Positions 51,415 to 58,863 of a DNA stretch of 64,000 bases are shown here, piece after piece; the first letter of the stretch is position 1, and the number at the start of each line of letters is the position of its first letter. The notes below the pieces were generated by a model. The model did no database searches. It was given only the letters and a program-made list of their open reading frames with translations, and had not been told where the DNA came from. This DNA comes from Nonomuraea angiospora (GTDB lineage Bacteria; Actinomycetota; Actinomycetes; Streptosporangiales; Streptosporangiaceae): contig NZ_JADBEK010000001.1 in NCBI RefSeq assembly GCF_014873145.1, positions 10,974,001 through 11,038,000 on the forward strand. Direction: 5' to 3'. The position numbers and the translations under genes are program-made.

Positions 51415-54252
51415 TCAGGCGGTGGGCGGCGCGGGGAGTGCCTGTTCGGCCCAGATGCACTTGCCGTCGGCGGTGAAGCGGGTCCCCCAGCGTTGCGAGA
51501 CGGCCGCGACGAGCTGGAGGCCGCGCCCGCCCTCGTCGGTCTCGCTGGCGCGGCGGATCCTCGGGGTGGTCTGGCTGCCGTCGGCGACCTCGCAGATGAG
51601 CGTACGGCTGCGCAGCAACCGCAGCCGGAGCGGGCCCTTGGCATGCCGGATGACGTTGCCGACCAGCTCGCTGGCCACGAGTTCGGTGGTCATGACGAGG
51701 TCGTCCAGGTGCCAGCGGGCGAGCTGGTCGCGTACGTGCTCGCGGGCCTCGCCGGCCGCGATCGGGTTGTCGGGAAGGGCCCAGGAGGCGACGTCCTCGG
51801 CCGGGAGCCGGTGGGTGCGGGCGATGAGCAGGGCGGCGTCGTCGGGAATCTGCTCGCCGGTCGGCAGCATGGCCTCGATGACGGACTCGCAGAGCCGGTC
51901 GAGGTCGCCGGCCGAGAGTCCGCGGCGCAGGCCGGTCAGCAGCCGGGTGAGCTCGGCCAGGCCGCTGTCGATGTCGCGGGCGGAGGACTCGATCAGCCCG
52001 TCGGTGTAGAACACGAGCAGGCTGTCCTCCGGCACGCGCAGCTCGTGCGTGCTGAGGGGCGGTGCGGCGGCGCCGAGGGGCGGATCGGGCGTCACGTCGA
52101 GGACGTGGACCGTGCCGTCGGGGTGGACCATGGCGGGCGGCGGATGCCCGGCGCTGACCAGGGCGCACTCGCCGCTCGTCGGGTCGTACACCGCGTACAG
52201 GCAGGTGACGTAGAAGTCGTCGCCGAGGTCGCAGACGAGGTCGTTGAGGTGGGCGAGCAGCTCTGCCGGCGGCAGTTCGAGGTCGGCCAGGGTGCGTACG
52301 GCGGTGCGCAGCCGCCCCATGGTGACGGCCTCGGTCAGGCCGTGGCCCATGACGTCGCCGATGACGAGGGCGACCCGGTCCGCGGACAGCGGGATGATGT
52401 CGTACCAGTCGCCGCCGACCGCCACGGTGCCGCCGGGCAGATAGCGGGCCGCGGCGGTGAGGCCGGGCAGGGACGGCAGGACGCGGGGGAGCAGGTGGCG
52501 CTGCAGCTCCTGGGCGCGGGTGTGCTCCAGGTCGTACATGCGGGCCCGGGCCAGGGCCTGGGCGATCAGCCCGCTGAGCGCGGTGAGCAGGGTGCGCTCC
52601 TCGCTGGTGAACTGGTGTGGCCGGTCGAAGGAGATCACGCAGTAGCCCATCGGCTGGTCGGGCACGCGCAGCGGGAGGATGGCCCAGCTGTCCATGCGCG
52701 AACCGGCCGTGCGGTCGGCGTCCGGCGGCTGCTCGGCCGTCGACGTGATGAAGATCGGCACGTGGGATCGGAGCACGTCGGCGTAGGCGGAGGGGACGAG
52801 GGCCGCCCGGTTCTGGAACTCGCCGAGGAGGTCGGTGGGGGCGCCGATCGACTCGACCAGGTGGAGGTGATCGCCCTCCCGGGTCAGTACGGCCAGCCCC
52901 GCGGCCCCGAACGGCGGCAGCACCTGCTCGGCGATGACCTGCATGACGTCGCGGAGCGTCACCGCGTCGCCGAGGGTGCGGGTCAGCTCCTGGATCCGCG
53001 CGGCCCGTTCGGCGGAGGCCTGTTCGGCGGCCTCGCGCTGCTCGTCCTGGATCCGCTTGTCGGTGACGTCGGCGAGGTAGAGCGTCAGCCCGTCGGGGAC
53101 CGGCACCAGGCGTACGTGGTACCACCGGCCGTCGGTCGGCCAGCGCATGTCGAAGCTGGAGGGCACGCGTTCGGCGGCGGCCTGGCGGCACATCGCCCGC
53201 AGCTCCGGCGCGCGGGCCGAGGTCAGATCCCACAGCACCCGGCCGTTCAGGTCGCCGGAGCCGAGGAGACGCTCGGCGACGAGGTTGACGAACATGATCC
53301 GCCCGTCGCGGTCCACGGCGAGGAAGGCGTCGCTCATGTCGCGCAGCGCGCGGCCGGCCGACTCGCGGGCCACGCGGCTCTCGGTGGTGTCCCAGACCGT
53401 GCCGACCATGCGGACCGGCTCGCCCTGCTCGTCCAGCACCAGACGGCCCCGGGCGTGCATCCAGCCCGTGGTCCCGTCCGGGCGGCAGGCGCGGTACTCG
53501 ACCTCGTAGATGGCCCGGGTGCGGATGGCCTCCTCGGTCGCGGCCATCACCCTGGGCAGGTCCTTGGGGTGGACGATGTTGGACCAGGTGTCGATGTGGT
53601 GCGGCCCGGTCGCGGGGTCGATGCCCAGCATGATCAGCGCCGGCTCGTCCCAGAAGAGCTCGCCGGTGCGGATGTTCCAGTCCCAGGACCCGATCTTGAC
53701 GGCCTTCAGCGCCTTGCGCAGGCCGGAGTCGGCCGCGCGTTCCGGCCACCACGAGCCCTTCGTACCCGAGTCGGAGCCGGTCCTGGCCAGCCGCCTGGCC
53801 AGCCAGACGGCCAGCGACCGCAGGAACTCCCGCTGGTCACCGGTCGGCTCGACGGCTCCGTCGCAGAGCACGGACAGCACGCCGAACGGCGGGCCCGGGC
53901 CGCACAGCGGGACGACGGCCACCGTCGCGGGCCCTGCCCCGTCCAGGTCGGAGCGCGTGACGGGGCGGCAGGCGGGCGTCCCGTCACGCAGGACGCGCAC
54001 GATCACGTCGCGGGTCCCGCTCCACGCCTCCTGCACCGCCGGGGGCAGCCCGGACGCGGCCACCAGCCGCGGCTCCCGGCTGCCGACCGGCCCCGCCCAG
54101 TGGATCATCCCGCCGAGCGCGTGCAGGTCGGCGACCGCCTGGTCCAGGGCGTACTCCAGCACCTCGATGTCGCTCAGACCGGCGCACACCGAGGTGAGCA
54201 CGCGAAGGCGTTCGTCCCCCGAAGCCGCGACGGAGGAACTGTTCACCGCCAT
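51415..54252 (-). CDS. multidomain SpoIIE-type PP2C phosphatase with RsbW-like ATPase
   Basis: A 945-aa cytosolic protein. Domains in order: GAF-like (about 10-155), PAS with IGSWDWNIRTGELFWDEP (about 185-300), PAS with MSDAFLAVDRDGRIMFVN (about 305-420), GAF (about 440-590), SpoIIE phosphatase (about 600-800; GGDWYDIIPL and VIGDVMGHG metal-binding motifs, FYTDGLIE) and RsbW-type ATPase (about 810-940; ASELVGNVIRHA N box, DEGGRGLQLV). Such fusions control anti-sigma antagonists and are common in Streptomyces-type genomes. ATG at 54252 behind GAGAGG. Confidence 0.92.
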   Translation of the reverse strand: MAVNSSSVAASGDERLRVLTSVCAGLSDIEVLEYALDQAVADLHALGGMIHWAGPVGSREPRLVAASGLPPAVQEAWSGTRDVIVRVLRDGTPACRPVTRSDLDGAGPATVAVVPLCGPGPPFGVLSVLCDGAVEPTGDQREFLRSLAVWLARRLARTGSDSGTKGSWWPERAADSGLRKALKAVKIGSWDWNIRTGELFWDEPALIMLGIDPATGPHHIDTWSNIVHPKDLPRVMAATEEAIRTRAIYEVEYRACRPDGTTGWMHARGRLVLDEQGEPVRMVGTVWDTTESRVARESAGRALRDMSDAFLAVDRDGRIMFVNLVAERLLGSGDLNGRVLWDLTSARAPELRAMCRQAAAERVPSSFDMRWPTDGRWYHVRLVPVPDGLTLYLADVTDKRIQDEQREAAEQASAERAARIQELTRTLGDAVTLRDVMQVIAEQVLPPFGAAGLAVLTREGDHLHLVESIGAPTDLLGEFQNRAALVPSAYADVLRSHVPIFITSTAEQPPDADRTAGSRMDSWAILPLRVPDQPMGYCVISFDRPHQFTSEERTLLTALSGLIAQALARARMYDLEHTRAQELQRHLLPRVLPSLPGLTAAARYLPGGTVAVGGDWYDIIPLSADRVALVIGDVMGHGLTEAVTMGRLRTAVRTLADLELPPAELLAHLNDLVCDLGDDFYVTCLYAVYDPTSGECALVSAGHPPPAMVHPDGTVHVLDVTPDPPLGAAAPPLSTHELRVPEDSLLVFYTDGLIESSARDIDSGLAELTRLLTGLRRGLSAGDLDRLCESVIEAMLPTGEQIPDDAALLIARTHRLPAEDVASWALPDNPIAAGEAREHVRDQLARWHLDDLVMTTELVASELVGNVIRHAKGPLRLRLLRSRTLICEVADGSQTTPRIRRASETDEGGRGLQLVAAVSQRWGTRFTADGKCIWAEQALPAPPTA

Positions 54253-54355
54253 CCTCTCGCCCCCCAGCAGTCACGAGAGAAGTAGGCCACCAGCCCGATG
54301 CCGGACGCTTCTTTCACAGGGTAACGAAACGGCCGCCAAGGGCAGGCAAAGCGGG

Positions 54356-55018
54356 TCAGCGGGCCGCCGCGCCGGCGGCGGAGTACGCCTGCTGGAGGGC
54401 GGACAGGAACAGGTCGGCCGGCTGGGCGCCCGACACGCCCCAGGTGTTGTTGAGCACGAAGAACGGCACGCCATTCGAGCCGAGCCGCTGCGCCTCGCGG
54501 ATGTCCGCGGCCACCTCGTCGGCGTACGCGTCACCGCCGACGACCCGCCGGACCTCCTCCTCGGGGAGCCCGACCTCGGTGCCCAGACGTACCAGGGTGT
54601 CGGGGTCGTCGACCGCCTCGCCCTCGACCAGGTACGCGCGCATCAGTCGCTCGTGCATCGGGCCGTCCAGGCCGTGTTCGGCGGCGAGCTGGCCGAGCCG
54701 GTGCGCGTCCAGGGTGTTCGCCGCCACCGCCCGGTCGAAGTCGTAGGCCAGGCCCTCGGCGGCGGCCAGCTCGGTGATCTGGCCGGTCATCTGCCGTACC
54801 TGGGCCGCCGACCCGCCCATCTTCTTGGCCAGCATGTCGTACACCGGCTCGCGGACGCCCTTGGGGTGCGACGGGTCGAGCTGGAAGCTGTGCCAGCGCA
54901 CCTGGACCTGGTCGGCGTGCTCGAACCGGCCGATGGCCGTCTCCAGGCGCCGCTTGCCGATGTAGCACCACGGGCAGACGACGTCGGACCACACGTCGAT
55001 CCGTACCAGCGCGCTCAC
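54356..55018 (-). CDS. DsbA-family oxidoreductase, FrnE-like
   Basis: A 220-aa thioredoxin-fold protein of the FrnE type: RIDVWSDVVCPWCYIGKRRL with the CPWC redox pair, the helical insertion, and the cis-Pro region GVPFFVLNNTWGVSGAQ. FrnE-like proteins are cytosolic disulfide oxidoreductases/isomerases linked to oxidative stress and polyketide loci. The GTG at 55018 overlaps the stop of a 46-codon peptide gene (GTGA), so both are co-translated. Confidence 0.9.
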   Translation of the reverse strand: MSALVRIDVWSDVVCPWCYIGKRRLETAIGRFEHADQVQVRWHSFQLDPSHPKGVREPVYDMLAKKMGGSAAQVRQMTGQITELAAAEGLAYDFDRAVAANTLDAHRLGQLAAEHGLDGPMHERLMRAYLVEGEAVDDPDTLVRLGTEVGLPEEEVRRVVGGDAYADEVAADIREAQRLGSNGVPFFVLNNTWGVSGAQPADLFLSALQQAYSAAGAAAR

Positions 55019-55155
55019 AGGTAGCACACCCCGTCCGTGCACACCGGCGCGGTGTCCGTGCCGACGGGGATCAGCGTGGGGAGCCCGGCCGGCCGGGGGT
55101 CGGGCTGGTCGGCGCCGTCGATCGGCGCCGGCGTCTCGAAGGGGGACACAGACAT
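55015..55155 (-). CDS. 46-aa Cys-containing peptide coupled to FrnE-like gene
   Basis: ATG at 55155 behind AGGAAG, TGA at 55015-55017 overlapping the FrnE-like start. The peptide begins MSVSPFETPAPIDGAD, is Pro/Asp-rich in the middle and ends with two cysteines, APVCTDGVCYL. Codon third positions are G/C-rich, supporting translation. No family recognised. The C-terminal Cys-x4-Cys placed next to a disulfide oxidoreductase suggests a thiol substrate, partner or regulatory peptide; a RiPP precursor is a more remote option. Confidence 0.7.
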   Translation of the reverse strand: MSVSPFETPAPIDGADQPDPRPAGLPTLIPVGTDTAPVCTDGVCYL

Positions 55156-55279
55156 GGTCACTTCCTAATAGTTACTTCTTGTGTGCAACCTAAGGATAGG
55201 TAACCGAAGAGGTCACTAGTAAGAAGGTACATTCATGTCAGTTACGCACATGCGTGTGCCCTGGGAAGGAGGCGCTCCG
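55156..55279. promoter_or_regulatory. divergent promoter, FrnE-like operon / HxlR gene
   Basis: AT-rich for this genome. GTTACTTCTT (55171-55180) and AAGAAGGTAC (55221-55230) form an imperfect inverted repeat 40 bp apart. On the leftward strand TATCCT near 55193-55198 is a plausible -10. HxlR sites are the likely content. Confidence 0.45.
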
Positions 55280-55678
55280 GTGTCAGGACCGTACCTGAAC
55301 GTTCCGGTGCCCGTGCCCGCCGACGCTGACTGCCCCATCCGCGAGGTCCTCGACATCGTGGCCGACAAGTGGAGCGTGCTGATCGTCGTGCTGCTCGGGC
55401 AGCGGATCCACCGCTTCAGCGAGCTGCACCGCTCGATCGAGGGCATCAGCCAGCGCATGCTCACTCTGACCCTGCGCACCCTCGTGCGCGACGGCCTCGT
55501 GGCCCGGACCGCGTACGCGACGGTCCCGCCGCGCGTCGAGTACGAGCTGACCGAGCTCGGCCGCACCCTGCTCGAACCGCTGACCGCGCTCGACGCCTGG
55601 GCCCGCGAGCACCGCGACGACATCGTGGCCGCCCGCCGGCACCATGACGCCCCGGAGTCGGAGGCCGCCCGGCGGTGA
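55280..55678 (+). CDS. HxlR-family transcriptional regulator
   Basis: A 132-aa winged-helix regulator: CPIREVLDIVADKWSVLIVV, RIHRFSELHRSIEGISQRML, TLRTLVRDGLVART. The GTG at 55280 is preferred because GGAAGGAGG ends 7 nt upstream; an ATG at 55235 with GAAGG upstream is the alternative (147 aa). The conserved Cys at the start of the domain is the redox-sensing residue in several HxlR/DUF24 regulators, which suits a divergent disulfide oxidoreductase gene. Confidence 0.92.
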   Translation: MSGPYLNVPVPVPADADCPIREVLDIVADKWSVLIVVLLGQRIHRFSELHRSIEGISQRMLTLTLRTLVRDGLVARTAYATVPPRVEYELTELGRTLLEPLTALDAWAREHRDDIVAARRHHDAPESEAARR

Positions 55679-55688
55679 ACCCGGGGCC

Positions 55689-56348
55689 TCAAACCCGGCC
55701 GTACAGCTCCGCCGGGCGTACGGTGATGGCCGTCACGAGCAGGCCGTCGGCGGCGAGCCAGCGGCCGACGAAGCCGGTCAGCTCGCGCCCGAGCACGCGG
55801 GGGCCGGGGACGAGGAAGCGGGCCGTGAAGGTCCCCGTACGGGTGAGGGTGACGTGGGCCTGGTCGAAGCCCAGCCAGCGCCGCGTCAGCGGGAACCACG
55901 CCTTGTAGACCGCCTCCTTGGCGCAGAACAGCAGCCGGTCCCAGTGGACGCCGGGGCCGAGCCGCGCCAGCGCGGCGAGCTCCCGGTCGAGGGCGATGGC
56001 CGGCAGGACGCCGTCGGGGAGCGGTTCGTGGGGCTCGGCGTCGATGCCGACGGTCAGCGCGTCCAGGGAGACGGCGGCCGCCCGGTACCCGGCGCAGTGC
56101 GTGATCGCCCCGGCCACCCCCGGCGGCCAGCCGGGAGCGCCGCGCTCGCCGGGCAGGATGGGGGCCGGGGGCAGCCCGAGCCGGTCCAGGGCGCGGCGGG
56201 CGCAGTGGCGGGCCGTGGTGAACTCGCGGCGCCGCTTGTCCACCGCGCGCGCGATGACGGCCTCCTCCTCGGGGAAGAGGGTCGCGTCCGGCGGGTCCCC
56301 GAACGCCTCCTCGGCGGCCACCCACGGCGGCAGGATCTTCTCGATCAT
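55689..56348 (-). CDS. 4'-phosphopantetheinyl transferase (Sfp/EntD type)
   Basis: A 219-aa PPTase with WPPGVAGAITHCAGYRAAAV, LTVGIDAEPHEPLPDGVL (Mg-binding Asp/Glu) and LLFCAKEAVYKAWFPLT (the conserved KEAVYK). It converts apo carrier proteins of PKS/NRPS systems to the holo form. It starts by ATGA overlap with the metallophosphoesterase and ends 10 nt from the convergent HxlR stop. Supports a biosynthetic cluster to the right. Confidence 0.94.
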   Translation of the reverse strand: MIEKILPPWVAAEEAFGDPPDATLFPEEEAVIARAVDKRRREFTTARHCARRALDRLGLPPAPILPGERGAPGWPPGVAGAITHCAGYRAAAVSLDALTVGIDAEPHEPLPDGVLPAIALDRELAALARLGPGVHWDRLLFCAKEAVYKAWFPLTRRWLGFDQAHVTLTRTGTFTARFLVPGPRVLGRELTGFVGRWLAADGLLVTAITVRPAELYGRV

Positions 56349-57172
56349 GGCACGGGCAGGATCTGGCGGAGCCGGCCGGGCGGGGTGGGTCGGGGCCGCC
56401 ACTCACGCGGGTAGCCCAGGGAGACCTCCTCGAAGCGCACGCCGTCGTGCCAGGTGGTGCGGGGGATGTGGAGATGGCCGTAGACGGCCGCGCAGGCGTT
56501 GTAGCGCAGGTGCCAGTCGGCGGTGCGCTCGGTGCCGCACCAGATCGCGAACTCCGGATGGCGCAGGACCAGCGTCGGCTCCCTGACCAGCGGATAGTGG
56601 TTGACCAGCACCGTCGGGACGCCCGGCGGGAGCTCGGCCAGGCGGCGCTCGGTCTCGGCGACCCGGGCGGCGCACCAGGCGTCCCTGGAGGCGTGCGGGT
56701 CCGGGTGGAGGAGGAACTCGTCCGTGCAGACCACGTCCTTGGCGTACGCCAGGGCGAGGGCCTCTTCCTTCGTCTCGGCGTCGGGGGTGCGGAAGGTGTA
56801 GTCGTACAGGAGGAACAGCGGGACGATCACGGCAGGGCCGCCCGGACCCGTCCAGGTCGGGTACGGGTCCTCCGGCGTGACCACGCCCAGGCTGCGGCAG
56901 ACCTTCACCAGGTGCTGGTAGCGCTCCTCCCCGCGCAGCTGGATCGGGTCGGAGGGATGTGTCCACATCTCGTGGTTGCCCGGCACCCACACCACCTTCG
57001 CGAAGCGGCGGCTGAGCAGGGTCAGGGCCCATTCGAGGCCGGAGACCTCCTCCGACACGTCCCCGGCCACCAGCAGCCAGTCCGAGGGGTCGCCGGGGTG
57101 GAGGTCCTCGAGGATGCGCCTGTTCTCGGCGTATCCGATGTGCAGATCGCTGATGGCCAGCAGCGCGGTCAT
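56345..57172 (-). CDS. calcineurin-like metallophosphoesterase
   Basis: A 275-aa metallophosphoesterase: AISDLHIGYAENRRILED, LLVAGDVSEEVSG, VVWVPGNHEMWTHP, LVNHYPLVREPTL and YGHLHIPRTTWHDG, giving all metal ligands. ATG 57172 overlaps the thioesterase stop and its own stop overlaps the PPTase start (both ATGA). Members of this family often accompany PPTases in actinomycete clusters; the substrate is unknown, possibly nucleotides or phosphopantetheine-type phosphoesters. Confidence 0.9.
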   Translation of the reverse strand: MTALLAISDLHIGYAENRRILEDLHPGDPSDWLLVAGDVSEEVSGLEWALTLLSRRFAKVVWVPGNHEMWTHPSDPIQLRGEERYQHLVKVCRSLGVVTPEDPYPTWTGPGGPAVIVPLFLLYDYTFRTPDAETKEEALALAYAKDVVCTDEFLLHPDPHASRDAWCAARVAETERRLAELPPGVPTVLVNHYPLVREPTLVLRHPEFAIWCGTERTADWHLRYNACAAVYGHLHIPRTTWHDGVRFEEVSLGYPREWRPRPTPPGRLRQILPVP

Positions 57173-57909
57173 GCGCGGATCGTCTCCAGGGACTTGAGGA
57201 TCGTCTCGGCCACGGCGGCGTTGTGGTCGCGGACGAAGAAGTGCCCGCCGGACAGGACGTGCAGCTCGAAGCCGCCGCTGGTGTGCGCCTCCCACGCCTG
57301 CGCCTCGGCCAGGCTCGTCAGGGGGTCGGCGTCGCCGGTCAGCGCGACGATCGGGCACCCCACCGGCGCCCCGCTCGCGAACCGGTAGGTCTCGATCGCC
57401 CGGTAGTCGGCGCGGATCGTGGCCAGCACCATCGCCCGCAGCTCGGCGTCGTCCAGCACCGCCGCCTCGCTGCCGTTCAGCGCCTTCAGGTGCGCCACCA
57501 GCTCGTGGTCGTCGAGCAGGTGCAGCATGTCGTGGCGGACCCGGCTGGGCGCGCGCCGCCCCGACACGAACAGCGTCACAGGCCCGTGCTCGCCGAGGGC
57601 CAGGGCGGTCTCGAACGCGACGAGCGCCCCCATGCTGTGCCCGAAGAACGCCCGTGGCCGGCCGTCCCCGGGGCCCAGCACGTCGGCGATGCGACCGGCC
57701 AGCACCCGCAGGTCGCCGACAGGCGGCTCGTGGCGGCGCTCCTGCCTGCCGGGGTACTGGACGGCGACCAGCTCGGCGGAGGGCGCCAGCGCCGCCGCCA
57801 GGGGGTGGTAGAAACCGGCCGAACCTCCGGCGTGCGGGAAGCAGATCACCTGCGCGTCGCTGTGCGGCGACGGGTGGGAGCGGTGCAGCCAGGGATTGGT
57901 CCTCGTCAC
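57169..57909 (-). CDS. type II thioesterase
   Basis: A 246-aa alpha/beta hydrolase with VICFPHAGGSAGFYHPLA, VAVQYPGRQERRHEPP, the nucleophile elbow AFFGHSMGALVAFE, the Asp in ALTGDADPLT and the His in LSGGHFFVRDH. Such enzymes clear wrongly loaded units from PKS/NRPS carrier proteins. GTG at 57909 follows AAGGAGAG. First gene of a three-gene coupled unit with metallophosphoesterase and PPTase. Confidence 0.95.
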   Translation of the reverse strand: MTRTNPWLHRSHPSPHSDAQVICFPHAGGSAGFYHPLAAALAPSAELVAVQYPGRQERRHEPPVGDLRVLAGRIADVLGPGDGRPRAFFGHSMGALVAFETALALGEHGPVTLFVSGRRAPSRVRHDMLHLLDDHELVAHLKALNGSEAAVLDDAELRAMVLATIRADYRAIETYRFASGAPVGCPIVALTGDADPLTSLAEAQAWEAHTSGGFELHVLSGGHFFVRDHNAAVAETILKSLETIRA

Positions 57910-57934
57910 GGGGTCTCTCCTTAGGATCGGGGAC

Positions 57935-58825
57935 TCAGTTCGGGGACGGGGCGTCGCGGAACTCGGCGGCGACAGAACGGACGTAGCGGCCGTAGCTGGA
58001 CGCGGACAGCTCGCTGCCCAGCCGGTCGCAGGCCTCGGCGTCGATATAGCCCATCCGCAGCGCGATCTCCTCCACGCAGGCGATGCGCACCCCCTGCCGC
58101 TGCTCCAGCACCTGGACGTACTGGCTGGCCTGGAGGATGGACTCGGGGGTCCCGGCGTCCAGCCAGGCGAACCCGCGCCCGAGGTCGACGAGCCGGGCCT
58201 TGCCGCGCTCCAGATAGGTACGGTTCACGTCGGTGATCTCCAGCTCGCCCCGGGCGGACGGCTGCAGGTTCTTGGCGATGTCCACCACGTCGTTGTCGTA
58301 GAGGTACAGGCCGACGATCGCCCGGTTGGACCGGGGATTGGCGGGTTTCTCCTCGATGGAGATGAGCCGGCCGTCGCCGTCGGTCTCGCCGATCCCGTAG
58401 CGTTCGGGGTCGCTCACCGGATAGCCGAACAGCACGCAGCCGTCCACGTCGGACGTGCTCTGCTGGAGGATGTCGAAGAACGAGTGGCCGTGGAAGATGT
58501 TGTCGCCGAGCACGAGGGCCACCGAGTCGTCGCCGATGTGGTCGGCCCCGATGATGAAGGCGTCCGCCAGGCCGACCGGCTGGGCCTGCTCCGCGTAACT
58601 GATGTCGAGCCCCAGGTGCGACCCGTCGCGCAGCAGGCGGGTCAGTTGGGGCAGGTCCGTGGGGGTCGAGATGATCAGGATGTCGGTGATGTTCGCCAGC
58701 ATGAGCGCTGACAGCGGGTAATAGATCATCGGCTTGTCGTTCACCGGGAGAAGCTGTTTCGAGACGGCCAGGGTCAGCGGGTAGAGCCGGGTCCCGTGAC
58801 CGCCCGCCAGAATGATGCCCTTCAT
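57935..58825 (-). CDS. rmlA: glucose-1-phosphate thymidylyltransferase
   Basis: A 296-aa nucleotidyltransferase that makes dTDP-glucose. MKGIILAGGHGTRLYPLTLA (nucleotide-binding GGxGTRLxP), SKQLLPVNDKPMIYYPLS, VLGDNIFHG, and GRGFAWLDAGTPESIL. Length and C-terminus match the RmlA/StrD group. AAGGAATC is upstream of the ATG. Together with rmlB it supplies dTDP-4-keto-6-deoxyglucose for deoxysugars. Confidence 0.96.
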   Translation of the reverse strand: MKGIILAGGHGTRLYPLTLAVSKQLLPVNDKPMIYYPLSALMLANITDILIISTPTDLPQLTRLLRDGSHLGLDISYAEQAQPVGLADAFIIGADHIGDDSVALVLGDNIFHGHSFFDILQQSTSDVDGCVLFGYPVSDPERYGIGETDGDGRLISIEEKPANPRSNRAIVGLYLYDNDVVDIAKNLQPSARGELEITDVNRTYLERGKARLVDLGRGFAWLDAGTPESILQASQYVQVLEQRQGVRIACVEEIALRMGYIDAEACDRLGSELSASSYGRYVRSVAAEFRDAPSPN

Positions 58826-58863
58826 GTCTGATTCCTTCGATGAAACTCGTAGACGGAGATCGA

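Noticed and set aside
51294..51420. Pro-Glu-Pro-Ser-Gly repeat protein end
   Set aside because: Only appears when translating the 15-bp array in a frame continuous with a shadow of the phosphatase gene; the phosphatase stops at 51415.
55015..55155. Mycofactocin precursor (MftA)
   Set aside because: The end CTDGVCYL is faintly similar to the MftA C-terminus, but the rest differs and no MftB/MftC genes are nearby.
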